A stretch of DNA of 64,000 nucleotides from Neolewinella aquimaris (GCF_014197245.1 NZ_JACIFF010000003.1:260077-324076), one strand, 5' to 3'; shown: positions 17,301 to 26,631, numbered from the stretch's first letter. Notes: generated from the sequence alone by a model not told the origin. Numbers and translations are program-made.

Positions 17301-20300
17301 CAGGGGGACCCGCTCGTACCCGTGAAGCTGCTCGACCCGAAGAGTCGCTGGGGAGGTATCATGCGGGAGATGACCACGACTGACTTTCAGTCTTCGAACA
17401 TCGAATTTATCGAATTCTGGATGCTGTCGCCCTTCCTGGATCCCACCAATCCGTCGCAGGCCGCACCGAACGCTCAGCAAAAACAGGGCAAGCTCTACCT
17501 CAATCTCGGCAACGTCAGCGAGGACATCCTCAAGGACAGCCGTAAATTTTTTGAGAACGGCCTGCCTACGCCGGTCAATCCGCGCCGCCCCGTCGACCAG
17601 ACGGTGTGGTCGCGGGTACCCGTCGCCCAGCAAATCACTCAGGGTTTCGACAACGATCCCGAAAGCCGCAGGGCGCAGGACGTAGGACTTGACGGGGCGG
17701 ACGACGCGCTGGAGCGCACCCAATTCGCGGACTACCTGGCCGCCTTCTCGGGAAATACTACGGTGCAGCAACGCCTGTCGGAGGACGTAGCCAACGACAA
17801 CTTTTACTACTTCAACAGCGACCGGTACGCCGAAAATACGAGCGTACTGACCCGCTACAAGAGCTTTAACAACACCCAGGGAAACTCTGCCGCCAACGAA
17901 AATACCGCCAGCAACCTGCGGCAGTCGGCCACGAACCTGCCCGACGACGAAGACCTCAACCAGGACAATACCCTCAACGAATCGGAGAGCTACTTCCAGT
18001 ACGAAATCCCCCTGAATCAGTCGCGGGTCAATCCCCGGGAGCTCGACCAGGAAACCACTCCCTTCATCACCGACCGGATCGAGGATCCCGCCAGCAACCG
18101 CATTTGGTACCGCTTCCGGGTGCCGCTCAATACCGACGACAAGACCGCCGTGGGGGGCATTCAGGATTTTCGCTCGATTCGCTTTATGCGGATGTACATG
18201 CGGGAATTCGAAGCTCCGGTAACCCTGCGCTTCGCCGAATTCGAACTGGTGCGCAACAGTTGGCGCCGGTACAATCGCCCCTTCGCGACCGGACCGATCA
18301 TCGGGGGTGAAGACAACACCGAATTTTTCGTCGATGCCGTCAATATCGAGGAGAACAGCCGCCGCCAGCCCTTCAACTACGTGCTGCCGAACGGCATTCG
18401 CCGCGAGAACAGCATCGGGATCCAAAGCTTATTACAGAACGAGCAGTCGCTGTCGCTGAAGGTGCAGAACCTCCAACCCAGCGACAGCCGGGCCGTCTTT
18501 AAGTATACGGAAACCGACCTGCGACTCTACGAGGAGTTGAAGATGTTCGTGCACGCGGAGGCCGCGGGAGAAAGCCGCTTCCAACGGCCTAAGGATGGCG
18601 AACTGCGCCTTTTCCTTCGAATGGGATCCGATTTTGAGCAGAACTACTACGAATACGAGGTGCCGCTGTCCCTTTCCGATACGACAGGACTGGCGAGGCT
18701 CAATGCCAATAGCCGGGCTTATGCCGATTCGGTCTGGTTGCCGGAGAACGAAGTACAACTACCCCTTGAGATACTCACCGCCCTCAAGCTGGAACGAAAC
18801 GGAAACAACATAGCCAGCGATGCCACCTACGAGCAGCGCTATTCCCCCGCGGAAGGCATCAATCACACGATCCGCATCAAGGGCAACCCCAACCTGGGCT
18901 TCGTGAAGGTTTTCATGATCGGTGTCCGCAACGAAAAAGATCTCGACAACAATGGGGTCAGCGCCGAAGTCTGGGTGAACGAACTACGGCTCGAGGGGCT
19001 CGATGAGCGGGGCGGCGTAGCCGCCATCGCACGCGCCGACGTACAGCTGGCCGACCTGGGCAACCTCACCGCGGCCGTCAACTACAGCAGCGTCGGTTTC
19101 GGCGCGCTGGACAACAGCGTGCTACAGCGCAATCGCTTTAGCACCGCCGGCTACGATCTGGCCACCAACCTCAGCGTCGACCGCTTCCTGCCCTCGAAGT
19201 GGGGCGTGCGCCTGCCGGTCTACCTGCAACACAGCAAGCAGACAAGTACGCCGGAGTACGATCCCTACGACTACGACATCAAGCTAAAGGAGAAGCTGCA
19301 GCAGGCCGAAACCGGAGAGATCCGCGACAGCATCCGGGAGCAGGCCCAGGAGATCAACAAAATCACGGCGGTCAACCTAAATAATATCGGCATTGCTCCC
19401 GCGACCCGCCGCACTAAACCGAGTCCGCTCGACCCCGCCAACTTCAGCGTCAGCTACGGCTATACGAAGAACGAGCGAAGCGATCCGTACATCCAGTCGG
19501 AGATCATCAAGGACCATACCGGGGCCGTCGACTACACCTTCAGCCGCGGACAGGGTGCCGGGCTGGAACCGTTCAAGGGCATCGAAAGCAAGTACCTGCG
19601 GCTACTCAGTGAGTTCAACCTGAACCTGCTGCCCAACACCATCAGCATCACCAACGTGCTCAACCGCAGTTTCTCCACCACCAGCTACCGCTTTGCCGGC
19701 GTGGACGAGCGCTTCAATACCTTCTTCAACAAGCGATTCATCTGGAATCGCAGCTACGACGTGCAGTGGAACCTTACGCGCAGCCTTCGTCTTGGCTTCA
19801 ACGCCAACATGAACGCCACCATCGACGAGCCCGACGAGAACGAGCTGGTGTTGCTGCCCGATCAGGAGGCCAAAACCCTACGCCGCGACAGCATCTGGAG
19901 CAGCTTGCTCGACGGCGGACGGCCCAAGCAGTACAACCACACCCTGAACGTCAGCTACCAACTGCCGCTCCGCTTCCTGCCCTTCCTCGATTTCGTGGAC
20001 GTGCGGGCCCAGTACCTCGGCAATTATTCCTGGGCCGCCTCTCCCCTGTTGATCCAGGAGAAGGGGCTGGGCAACCTGATTCAGAACAGCCAGCAACGGC
20101 AGGTTACAGCCGACCTCAACTTCGAGAAGTTCTACGATCAAATCCCCTTCCTGCGGGAGATCAATCAGAGCGCACGCCGCCGCCCGACCCGCCGCCCGGG
20201 CACGAACAACGATGACGAAGAAAGCACCAAGGAAGCCAGCAAAACGACCAAGGCCCTCATCCGTCCGTTGCTGGCCCTGCGCCGCGCCCGCCTGAATTAC

Positions 20301-21737
20301 AGCGAGGACTTCACCACCGTCATTCCCGGCTTCCTGCCCGAACCCAACCTGTTCGGACTCAGCGACGGGTGGAGTACGCCGGGCTGGGGCTTTGTGGCCG
20401 GCCTCCAACCCAATATCCGTACCCTGGCCGAGGAGCAGCGGCAGAGCGACCAGGATTACCTGAATACCCTGGCCCAGGACGGCTACATCAGCGACAATCC
20501 GATGCTGAGCCAGGACGTCATCCAGAACTACACCAAACGGTGGGACGCCAACGCCATTATCGAACCCTTCACCGATTTCCGCCTGGAACTGACAATGGAC
20601 CGCGCCTTCACCGAAAACTACACCGAGACCTTCAAGGTGCAGGACAAGGGACCCAACGAACCCTTCCAGCACAGTGTGCCGGTACGCGATGGCTCCCTGA
20701 CCTTCAGTAATGGGGGTGCGATGAGCCTCTTCAGCCAGGATACGACCAGCCTCAACGACCTTTTTGCCAGCTTCGAAGCCAATCGCCTCATCATCAGCCA
20801 GCGGCGCGGCGGAAATACGCCCCACGCCGATCCGGATTTGGCCGCCCAGGGGTATTCCTTCGGCTACGGGCCCAACCAGCAGGAGGTCCTCTTGCCGGCC
20901 TTCCTGGCGGCTTACCGGGGCGAGGACGCGAGTTCGGTCAGTCTTGACCCCTTCGATATCGTCGGTGCACCTAACTGGCGACTGACCTGGAACGGGCTCG
21001 ACAAAATCGGCGGGCTCAGCGACATTTTCCGCCGGGTCAACATCACCCACGGGTTTCAGTCGAGTTTCAGCATTTCGAGTTACGGGACCAGCCTGGACTA
21101 CCTCGATGCGATCGAGCGACAGACCACGCCGCAACTGACCGGCTACGATACGGTGAGCCTCAATTACTACCCCCGTATCGAGATTCCCAACCTGGCCGAA
21201 TCGAAGGCCTTTGCTCCCCTGCTGGCTATCGACGCCGAGCTGGTCAACGGGTTGTCCGTAAACTTCGCCTACACCAGCAACGAAACGCGCAGCATTAACG
21301 TGGTGAGCAAGCTGCTCTCCGAGAGTGTCGGAAAGGAGGTGATCGGCGGGTTCGGGATTGTACTGCAGGACGTGCAGATCGGCTTTCTCCAGGGGAGGCG
21401 CCGCACCCGCGACCCCGCCACTCCCAACCTGAACGACCGACAGGGAGGAGGCAACAGCCGCACCGGCGGCCGCCTCAACGTGAGCGATATGGACATTCAG
21501 TTCAACCTCAGCCTGCGCGAATCGAAGACCTACGCCAGTCGCCTGCTGCCGCCCACCCGAGAAATTATTGAGGGGAGCCGCATCTTTACCCTGGCCCCTT
21601 CCGTGGAGTATCAGCTGAATCAGCGCCTGAGCCTGCGGGGCTTCTTCGACTACCGTAAGACGACGCCCTTTAATCCACTGGGTTTCCCGCAGACGACCGC
21701 AAGTGGTGGCATCGTTGTGCGCTTTCAGCTTAACTAG
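14346..21737 (+). CDS. sprA: T9SS outer membrane translocon protein SprA
   Basis: The very large beta-barrel channel of the type IX secretion system. It exports proteins with C-terminal sorting domains and is needed for gliding in flavobacteria. From ATG 14346 the product has 2463 residues, typical for SprA. A signal peptide (MNKTLPLLCVALVSLSF) is followed by repeated beta-rich segments. GGIVYLDDFEGTSSPIDL and the final strand QTTASGGIVVRFQLN fit the family. The upstream ATG 14337 would add three residues. Its position after ruvA matches other Bacteroidota. A likely cargo is the type B sorting-domain protein at 30694-33714. Confidence 0.95.
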   Translation: MNKTLPLLCVALVSLSFTYVPYRSATDAEWCQEGIVQPFLVAVRDTLPPLRDRRGDFITDPNTNPVDLQDPASVEKTVEYDPVTGRYIVRERLGDIDFRPPTYLTFDEYFEYRAKEDQRKYFNNLAGVGNPDESVNIGDPLADIEIDPDLVSNLFGGTEISIQPQGSVDLSFGLNYQYQDNPFIVERFRRNTIFDFDMDIQMNVTGQIGDKLKLNTNYNTGANFNFDNQIKLDYNSEAFGEDDIIRKIEAGDVSLPLRGTLIEGAQSLFGLKTELQFGHLRLTAIASQQRSQREKLTIEGGSQLAEFQVYADEYDENRHFFLSHYNREVYEHALENLPQIQTLFHLENIEVWITNDRNEVLDVRDIVAFADLGEPERLTNPNSVGKFPTPRYQEICDGRPLPENGANDLYGRLVSLGENLRDIDRSVSVLQSARFGLEQIRDFEKVSARKLNPREYTINPELGFISLNINVQPDQVVAVSYRYKYNGEIFKVGELSVNTDNSSSDTSNFSNQVLYTKLLKSSTQRVSEPAWDLMMKNVYSLGAYQVNQEDFRLDVQYENPGQGFQRFLPVDVDLPGGTFNPIPGVPLIRAFNLDRLNTQGDPQPDGVFDFVPGITINPATGRIYFPVLEPFGSDLANRLPPDVAPRFTYQELYDSTLFQAREYPEKNRFAIRGTYKSTVQSEISLGAFNIPPGSVRVTAGGALLVEGRDYTVDYSTGRVRVLNDAILSSGVPINVSFEDNTIFSLQTKTMLGLRADYEVNDNLAVGGTFMQLFERPFTQKVNIGEDPINNRIYGFDATFNKPSGWLTRTLDKLPFFSTNAPSNVSVTAETAVLDPGHSKAINLSRTEKGGIVYLDDFEGTSSPIDLMTPVQRWYLASVPQNDGSNNNPLFPEASQEGLVSGANRASLSWYRIDQSARQAGAGDDQNVYTSRVPQQEVFPNTDQGYQRDLFQFFTFDLSYYPNERGPYNFDPPQGYPGLTAGSLPDQGDPLVPVKLLDPKSRWGGIMREMTTTDFQSSNIEFIEFWMLSPFLDPTNPSQAAPNAQQKQGKLYLNLGNVSEDILKDSRKFFENGLPTPVNPRRPVDQTVWSRVPVAQQITQGFDNDPESRRAQDVGLDGADDALERTQFADYLAAFSGNTTVQQRLSEDVANDNFYYFNSDRYAENTSVLTRYKSFNNTQGNSAANENTASNLRQSATNLPDDEDLNQDNTLNESESYFQYEIPLNQSRVNPRELDQETTPFITDRIEDPASNRIWYRFRVPLNTDDKTAVGGIQDFRSIRFMRMYMREFEAPVTLRFAEFELVRNSWRRYNRPFATGPIIGGEDNTEFFVDAVNIEENSRRQPFNYVLPNGIRRENSIGIQSLLQNEQSLSLKVQNLQPSDSRAVFKYTETDLRLYEELKMFVHAEAAGESRFQRPKDGELRLFLRMGSDFEQNYYEYEVPLSLSDTTGLARLNANSRAYADSVWLPENEVQLPLEILTALKLERNGNNIASDATYEQRYSPAEGINHTIRIKGNPNLGFVKVFMIGVRNEKDLDNNGVSAEVWVNELRLEGLDERGGVAAIARADVQLADLGNLTAAVNYSSVGFGALDNSVLQRNRFSTAGYDLATNLSVDRFLPSKWGVRLPVYLQHSKQTSTPEYDPYDYDIKLKEKLQQAETGEIRDSIREQAQEINKITAVNLNNIGIAPATRRTKPSPLDPANFSVSYGYTKNERSDPYIQSEIIKDHTGAVDYTFSRGQGAGLEPFKGIESKYLRLLSEFNLNLLPNTISITNVLNRSFSTTSYRFAGVDERFNTFFNKRFIWNRSYDVQWNLTRSLRLGFNANMNATIDEPDENELVLLPDQEAKTLRRDSIWSSLLDGGRPKQYNHTLNVSYQLPLRFLPFLDFVDVRAQYLGNYSWAASPLLIQEKGLGNLIQNSQQRQVTADLNFEKFYDQIPFLREINQSARRRPTRRPGTNNDDEESTKEASKTTKALIRPLLALRRARLNYSEDFTTVIPGFLPEPNLFGLSDGWSTPGWGFVAGLQPNIRTLAEEQRQSDQDYLNTLAQDGYISDNPMLSQDVIQNYTKRWDANAIIEPFTDFRLELTMDRAFTENYTETFKVQDKGPNEPFQHSVPVRDGSLTFSNGGAMSLFSQDTTSLNDLFASFEANRLIISQRRGGNTPHADPDLAAQGYSFGYGPNQQEVLLPAFLAAYRGEDASSVSLDPFDIVGAPNWRLTWNGLDKIGGLSDIFRRVNITHGFQSSFSISSYGTSLDYLDAIERQTTPQLTGYDTVSLNYYPRIEIPNLAESKAFAPLLAIDAELVNGLSVNFAYTSNETRSINVVSKLLSESVGKEVIGGFGIVLQDVQIGFLQGRRRTRDPATPNLNDRQGGGNSRTGGRLNVSDMDIQFNLSLRESKTYASRLLPPTREIIEGSRIFTLAPSVEYQLNQRLSLRGFFDYRKTTPFNPLGFPQTTASGGIVVRFQLN

Positions 21738-21783
21738 GGTGCACTCGTGACGCAGGGCTGAACCATACTTCCCCCAAGCTAAT

Positions 21784-21791
21784 TACCTTTG
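21784..21791 (+). promoter_or_regulatory. -7 promoter box for the flavin reductase gene
   Basis: TACCTTTG, 18 nt before ATG 21810. Confidence 0.5.
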
Positions 21792-21809
21792 CCCCCCCAA
21801 AAGCTGATC

Positions 21810-22910
21810 ATGAGCCAACCCCAATTTTATCCCCTGCGCGTCGTGCGCCTTCAGCCGGAAACGGATCGGGCGGTAAGCGTCTATTTCGACGTGCCGGGTG
21901 CCGACAAGACCGCCTTTAACTACCGGGCCGGACAGTACCTGACCCTCCGCTTTTTTATCGATGGCAAAGAGGAGCGACGGGCGTATAGCATGTGTTCCGC
22001 CCCCCACGACAATGAGTTGGCCGTTACCGTGAAACAGGTCAAGGGGGGAGTCGTAAGCAACCACATCGCAAGTAACCTGAAAGTAGGAGAAGAGGTCGAT
22101 GTGATGCCTCCCATGGGACGGTTCCTGGCCGAAGTGGACCCCGCCGCCCGCCGCCGTTATTACCTTTTCGGGGCCGGCAGCGGGATCACCCCCCTGATGT
22201 CCATCCTCCGCTCGGTACTGGAGGAGGAACCTAAATCGGAGGTGATCCTGCTTTACGGTAACCGCGATGAGGACAACATCATCTTCGACAAACAACTGAA
22301 GGAGCTGCAGAATAAGTACGCCGGGCAGTTGACCGTGGAGCACACGCTCTCCCGGCCCAAGAAATACGCCACCAAGGGCTTAAAGGGGTTGTTCAAACGC
22401 AGTCACACCAAGTGGGAAGGTTCGCGCGGGCGGATCGATCGCAAGGCGCTCGTCAAGTTTCTTCAGCGTCACCCGACGGAGGGGCTCGAATGCCGGTACT
22501 ACGTATGCGGTCCCGGGGAAATGATCGACAACGTCGAAGCGGCCCTGCTGGGCCACGGCATCGACGAGAAGCTCATTCACGTCGAACGCTTCGTATCGGC
22601 CAATACCGCCCGTAAGAACAACGGCGAAAGCCAGGGCGGAAAGATCAACGTAACGCTCAATAAGGAGCAATTTTCCATCGATCTCAAGCCCGGTCAGTCC
22701 ATTCTGGATGGGCTGCTGGAGGAAGGTAAAACCCCTCCGTACAGCTGTCTGGCCGGTGCCTGCTCCACCTGCATGGCGCGGGTCGATAAGGGCGGCGTGA
22801 AGATGGATGTGTGCTACGCCCTGGATGAATCGGAAGTGGAGGAGGGGTTTATTCTTACCTGCCAGTCGCATCCCGTCACCCCGGAAGTAGATATTGATTT
22901 CAACGTGTAG
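21810..22910 (+). CDS. Ferredoxin reductase-like flavoprotein with C-terminal 2Fe-2S domain (PaaE-like)
   Basis: A 366-residue NAD(P)H oxidoreductase of the PaaE/phthalate-reductase type. The FAD domain shows RAYSMCSAP near residue 59. The nucleotide-binding domain shows GAGSGITPLMSIL and YYVCGPGEMI. The C-terminal plant-type ferredoxin domain has CLAGACSTC with a later CQ for its cluster. It passes electrons from NAD(P)H to an oxygenase or similar partner. No phenylacetate genes are near, so the partner is unknown. An insertion of about 30 residues rich in Lys lies before the 'YVCGPG' motif. A 6-bp hairpin (TAGGGA/TCCCTA, 22921-22937) follows. Confidence 0.9.
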   Translation: MSQPQFYPLRVVRLQPETDRAVSVYFDVPGADKTAFNYRAGQYLTLRFFIDGKEERRAYSMCSAPHDNELAVTVKQVKGGVVSNHIASNLKVGEEVDVMPPMGRFLAEVDPAARRRYYLFGAGSGITPLMSILRSVLEEEPKSEVILLYGNRDEDNIIFDKQLKELQNKYAGQLTVEHTLSRPKKYATKGLKGLFKRSHTKWEGSRGRIDRKALVKFLQRHPTEGLECRYYVCGPGEMIDNVEAALLGHGIDEKLIHVERFVSANTARKNNGESQGGKINVTLNKEQFSIDLKPGQSILDGLLEEGKTPPYSCLAGACSTCMARVDKGGVKMDVCYALDESEVEEGFILTCQSHPVTPEVDIDFNV

Positions 22911-22942
22911 GACGTATATTTAGGGACACATTCCCTAGTATC

Positions 22943-23722
22943 ATGTCAAGTCACGCAACCCTTTTCCGCACTGCCCTGCTGGTTTTGCTTACCTGTTGCC
23001 TGCTTCCCGTGCTTAGGGCGCAGACGCAGGAGCCGCGGGATACGGTAAGTGCTGAGAACGCGACCCGGGCCCGTTACGCAAAGGACTTGGACGAGCTGGA
23101 GCGAATGAAGGAAAAGTTCCGCAAGCAGCAGGAGGAGAAGCAGCGGAGACGCGACGGAGTGAATCGGATCGGTGCCGACTGGGACGCCGCCCCGGCCCCG
23201 GAACCCCTGGTGATCAGCGATCGCGACACCACGGTGCTGCGGTCGACTGTTCGTTCCGGTCTCTACTCCGATCAACGGCCCGCCGCCTACGAGCGTCGGG
23301 AATGGGAAAACTCCGTACAGGACGATCTGCCGCAGCAGCAGGTGGAAGCACAGTACAGCCAGCCAATGCGGGAAGTGCAGGGCGAGCCGGCCGGCCTGAC
23401 CCCAAAAGCACCCGAACCGATCCCCGGCGCTTCTCCGCTGGGAGTGACGTTCATTCCCAATACCGCTTACCCTAATTCCGGTGGGTACTCCGCGCTTGAA
23501 GCACTCGCCGCAACGGTGCGCAACGCCCAGAAGCTCGTGGAGATCAGGGTACATACCTCCCGCAAGCTCAACCCCCGGGCGGCCCAGTTGCTCAGCGAAG
23601 AGCGGGCCACCACCATCCGGAAGTACTTGGTGGAAGCCGGCATTTCAAACGAGAACTTTCGGGTGATCGGCTACGGCAACCACGAATCCGCGGCCGGCGA
23701 GCGGGTGGAGGTGATTCAATAG
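22943..23722 (+). CDS. OmpA-like C-terminal domain protein, exported
   Basis: A 259-residue protein with a signal peptide (hydrophobic residues about 9-24, then RAQTQE). A charged, partly coiled-coil stretch follows at about 45-75. The C-terminal 90 residues resemble an OmpA/MotB peptidoglycan-binding fold: VTFIPNTAYPNSGGYSALEAL, then LSEERATTIRKYLVEAGI and FRVIGYGNHES. The canonical Asp/Arg pair is only partly recognisable, so peptidoglycan binding is an inference. It ends 8 bp from a convergent gene. Confidence 0.65.
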   Translation: MSSHATLFRTALLVLLTCCLLPVLRAQTQEPRDTVSAENATRARYAKDLDELERMKEKFRKQQEEKQRRRDGVNRIGADWDAAPAPEPLVISDRDTTVLRSTVRSGLYSDQRPAAYERREWENSVQDDLPQQQVEAQYSQPMREVQGEPAGLTPKAPEPIPGASPLGVTFIPNTAYPNSGGYSALEALAATVRNAQKLVEIRVHTSRKLNPRAAQLLSEERATTIRKYLVEAGISNENFRVIGYGNHESAAGERVEVIQ

Positions 23723-23730
23723 CGCCTTCG

Positions 23731-24228
23731 CTAGAGTTCGATGATCTTTCCGGATTCAGCGAGCTGGAACCGGCGTGCGGTGCTGCCACTGGCCTGAAAA
23801 TCAAACTCTTTCCCGCTGCCCTGACCGCTGACCTGGTAGATCATAAGTGCATCGGTGATGGCGGCGGTAGTCTGGGTGAGCTCCGCTCCGTCGTAGCTGG
23901 TACCAGCCAAGATGAGCCGGTCGATGACTTCCTCCGTCTTTGGATTTACGGTCACCAGGGTGTAGTGGTACTGCGCCAGATCGGCCCGCCAGTACACCAG
24001 TCCTACGTATTCTTCGGCATCCGGAAGACGCATGCAGGCAATGAACTCGGTAAATTCTTCATTGACCAGGGTCGGCTCCATCGGTACGAGGAATTGATCA
24101 ATCATTCGCGGGGGGAGCGGTGGGGTTTCCTTGCTGATCTTACGTACGGTTTCCTCTCCGAACGTAATGGGCAGTTCGAGGGGCGGAAATTGATCGACGA
24201 AGTGGGAAAAGCGGATCTGGGGCGTCAT
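23731..24228 (-). CDS. Conserved hypothetical protein
   Basis: About 165 residues from MTPQIRFSHF; a longer start at 24270 would add 14 residues without clear merit. I recognise no domain. It has no signal peptide and no membrane segment and looks like a soluble mixed alpha/beta protein. The N-terminal Pro-rich segment FPPLELPITFG is followed by the well-formed segment YVGLVYWRADLAQYHYTLVTV. The downstream gene on the other strand ends only 8 bp away. The methyltransferase gene upstream on the same strand is 70 bp off. Confidence 0.6.
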   Translation of the reverse strand: MTPQIRFSHFVDQFPPLELPITFGEETVRKISKETPPLPPRMIDQFLVPMEPTLVNEEFTEFIACMRLPDAEEYVGLVYWRADLAQYHYTLVTVNPKTEEVIDRLILAGTSYDGAELTQTTAAITDALMIYQVSGQGSGKEFDFQASGSTARRFQLAESGKIIEL

Positions 24229-24298
24229 ACGGGAAGAAACTGGAAACTCACTTAATGACTGAGCGGCCAATAAGTTTCATAGAAAGAAGGTAGTGGGA

Positions 24299-25108
24299 TC
24301 AGCAGGGGCTCTCGACCACGAAGGCGAGGGTTTTCCACACCACTTCGTTGCCCCGCGCATCCATGGGTTCGTGAATCATCAGGGGGTCAGTAAGATCTAG
24401 CAAGTCCCAGCCGTCGCGCAGCAGGGGATCGATGATCTTCATGGGGGGATAATGCTGTCTCCAGTGATCGAGCTGGAGAAAATTCAGCGGAGAAATCGTG
24501 ATGAGGCGCCCACCCGGTTTGAGCACCCGTAACCACTCCGCAAAGGTTGCCGAAAGATCGGGCAGGCGGTCGATCAGGAAGGTGTTTACGATCAAGTCAA
24601 GGCTGCGGTCGGGAAAGGGAAGGGTCTTCGCGTCGGCCAGGGCAAAGTGGAGGTTTGGGAGCACCTGCCCTTGAAGCGCAACGGTCGGGTAGCCGAAGCG
24701 CAACAGATTCGGATTGAGGGTCTTGCCTTCCTTCCAGTAATCCTGGGCCTGGCGGACCATCTGGTAGCTGAAGTCCAAGCCGTAGCAGTCCCAGTTCGGG
24801 TGGCCACCAGCGATATCCGCAATCTGGCGACCGACGCTGCAACCGATGTCAACCGCGGCGGCATCGGCCAAATCCGGTAGCCACTGGCGGATGTAGTCGG
24901 AAACTTTCCTCAGGGGATAGCCACCGTGCAGCTCATCGGCGAGGTGGAGGGCAGTCTGGCGTGCAACCAGTTCGTCGTAACGTTCGTAGACGTCGCGGCG
25001 ATTTTCTTCTTCAGACTTGAGGTAGTAAAGGGGGATGCCCCGACGGACATTTAGCGGGTCGGGGAAGAGGGAGCCGAACCTAGGCACTGAAGGAAGTGCC
25101 ACAGCCAC
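24299..25108 (-). CDS. Class I SAM-dependent methyltransferase
   Basis: A 269-residue cytoplasmic methyltransferase of the Methyltransf_11 type. Motif I is DIGCSVGRQIADI near residue 92, followed by GLDFSYQMVRQAQ, and motif IV is DLIVNTFLIDRLPDL. An N-terminal extension of about 85 residues precedes the Rossmann fold. The substrate is unknown. The end of the A-type Fe-S carrier gene overlaps its start by 29 nt, so the two genes are probably translationally coupled. Confidence 0.8.
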   Translation of the reverse strand: MAVALPSVPRFGSLFPDPLNVRRGIPLYYLKSEEENRRDVYERYDELVARQTALHLADELHGGYPLRKVSDYIRQWLPDLADAAAVDIGCSVGRQIADIAGGHPNWDCYGLDFSYQMVRQAQDYWKEGKTLNPNLLRFGYPTVALQGQVLPNLHFALADAKTLPFPDRSLDLIVNTFLIDRLPDLSATFAEWLRVLKPGGRLITISPLNFLQLDHWRQHYPPMKIIDPLLRDGWDLLDLTDPLMIHEPMDARGNEVVWKTLAFVVESPC

Positions 25109-25439
25109 AGGTTTCCTTCGCGTTGGGGTTGTTGAAGGTGAAGCCGCGGTTCTCGAGGCCGGTGGCCCAGTCGATTTCCATGCCGAGCAGGTAAAGGGCG
25201 TGACCGGCCTTCATAAGTACCTGCTCCTCGCCGACCATAAACTGCTGGTCGTCTTCCTGCGGTAAGTCGAAGCCCAGTTGATACTCAAAACCGGAGCAGC
25301 CTCCTCCCCGCACGCCGATGCGCAGGAAGTGATCGCTGTCGACTCCGAGTTCTTTGCGGAGGCGAACAAGCTGGTCCATCGCGGAGGAAGTAATAGAAAT
25401 TGGGGCGGTCTTGGTGGGGGACTTAACGTCGGCGCTCAT
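25080..25439 (-). CDS. A-type iron-sulfur carrier (IscA/ErpA family)
   Basis: A 119-residue Fe-S carrier. The three conserved cysteines are seen in GGCSGFEYQL and in the C-terminal CGCGTSF. An unusual N-terminal Ser/Thr/Lys-rich stretch of about 15 residues precedes the fold. A second A-type protein is encoded at 26294-26620 next to iscU, so the cell has two. The 3' end runs into the methyltransferase gene. Confidence 0.9.
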   Translation of the reverse strand: MSADVKSPTKTAPISITSSAMDQLVRLRKELGVDSDHFLRIGVRGGGCSGFEYQLGFDLPQEDDQQFMVGEEQVLMKAGHALYLLGMEIDWATGLENRGFTFNNPNAKETCGCGTSFSA

Positions 25440-25574
25440 AATTCTGAATGGCTTTACTTGTGGGTTAACAACGGTACGGCTGACATGGTTGCTTTTGGCA
25501 AAAGGTCGCGGACGGCATGGTATATCCGGCTAATTTAACCAACTTGGCAGGCCGCTTACTGTTTCGACCCACTA

Positions 25575-26129
25575 ATGCAAGCTATGGAACTCGTCACCCT
25601 TGTCCTCTGGATATTACCCACGATATTGTCAATTGCACTGATCTGGGCTCTCCGCGATGCACTGGTCCGCTTCAGGGAAGCCGTTATCCAACTAGAAAAA
25701 ACGGCTACCACACCCATAGCGCCCTCCGACGGAACCAACCAGATAGACTTCGAGGGATTACGCCTCCAGGCCTGCGAGCGCTTTACGCTTATGCTCGAGC
25801 GCATTTCCATCCCCAATCTGCTGTTGCGTATCCAGCCCGATCCGACCACGCCCCCCCGTGAATACACCGCCGAACTGCTGCTGGCCATCCGTCAGGAGGT
25901 GGAGTACAATATCACCCAACAGATCTACGTAAGCGATTCCCTCTGGTCGATCATCACTCAGTCGCGCGACAACATCAGCCTCCTCATCGCCCGGGCGGCC
26001 GAGGGGGCCGAAACCAGCAGTCAGATCGTCGGTCGCCTGCGTACCATGAGTTCCCGCCAACCGGAGGACCCCGTAGCGTTGGCCCAGGGGGCGATTAGGA
26101 GGGAGGCTTCGTCGGTGCTGACGGGGTAG
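25575..26129 (+). CDS. Conserved hypothetical protein with N-terminal membrane anchor
   Basis: A 184-residue protein. One hydrophobic helix at about residues 5-27 is followed by an amphipathic, probably coiled-coil stretch. A soluble domain with LRLQACERFTLMLERISIPN and EYNITQQIYVSDSLW follows. I recall similar proteins of unknown function in Bacteroidota, but I cannot name a family. It lies between two A-type Fe-S carrier genes but on the opposite strand, so there is no sign of a shared role. ATG 25584 is an alternative start. Confidence 0.65.
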   Translation: MQAMELVTLVLWILPTILSIALIWALRDALVRFREAVIQLEKTATTPIAPSDGTNQIDFEGLRLQACERFTLMLERISIPNLLLRIQPDPTTPPREYTAELLLAIRQEVEYNITQQIYVSDSLWSIITQSRDNISLLIARAAEGAETSSQIVGRLRTMSSRQPEDPVALAQGAIRREASSVLTG

Positions 26130-26144
26130 ATGGGTAAGGGGTAG

Positions 26145-26290
26145 TTGTTGAATTAGTGAGTTGTCGGGTTGTTAAATGCGAAAACGCCATAACGACTAGG
26201 TCGAAATGGCGTTTCATTAAAGTTTGATAGCAAAGTGAATCGGTACCGATAAGGCCAATTCAACAACTCAACAATTAAATAACTTAACAA
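26145..26290. repeat. Low-complexity inverted repeat flanking a convergent terminator
   Basis: Left arm 26145-26175 (TTGTTGAATTAGTGAGTTGT...) and right arm 26260-26290 complement over 31 bp with about nine mismatches. Nested inside is the terminator hairpin at 26182-26214. The right arm ends just before the iscA-like stop codon at 26294. Confidence 0.7.
26182..26214. terminator. Bidirectional terminator hairpin
   Basis: AAACGCCAT and ATGGCGTTT form a perfect 9-bp stem around a 15-nt loop. It sits between two convergent genes and has A/T-rich flanks on both sides. Confidence 0.65.
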
Positions 26291-26293
26291 TTC

Positions 26294-26620
26294 CTACACC
26301 GCAAAACTCTCCCCACACCCACACTCACGAGTAGCGTTGGGGTTGTTGAAGGCAAAGCCGCTACCGTCCAAACCGCCGCTGAACTCCAGGGTGGAATTGC
26401 AGAGGTAGAGGAACGACTTGAGGTCGCAGACGACGGTTTCTCCATTGTCCTCAAAGACCTGATCGCGGGGCTGTAGTTCGTCGTCGAAGTCGAGCTTATA
26501 GGACAGTCCGGAACAGCCTCCGCTGGTGATGGACACCCGCAGAAAGTAGTTTTCGGGAAGGCTCTTGGCCTCACGAATTTCGCGCAGCCTTTCCTTCGCG
26601 CTATCGGCAACGAAAAGCAT
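26294..26620 (-). CDS. iscA: A-type iron-sulfur carrier of the isc cluster
   Basis: A 108-residue Fe-S carrier with GGCSGLSYKLDF and the C-terminal CGCGES cysteines. It follows iscU by 11 nt on the same strand, so the two are surely co-transcribed. With iscS upstream this makes a minimal iscS-iscU-iscA cluster. No hscA, hscB or fdx follows; the next gene is convergent. Confidence 0.92.
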   Translation of the reverse strand: MLFVADSAKERLREIREAKSLPENYFLRVSITSGGCSGLSYKLDFDDELQPRDQVFEDNGETVVCDLKSFLYLCNSTLEFSGGLDGSGFAFNNPNATRECGCGESFAV

Positions 26621-26631
26621 AGTGTTAAAAT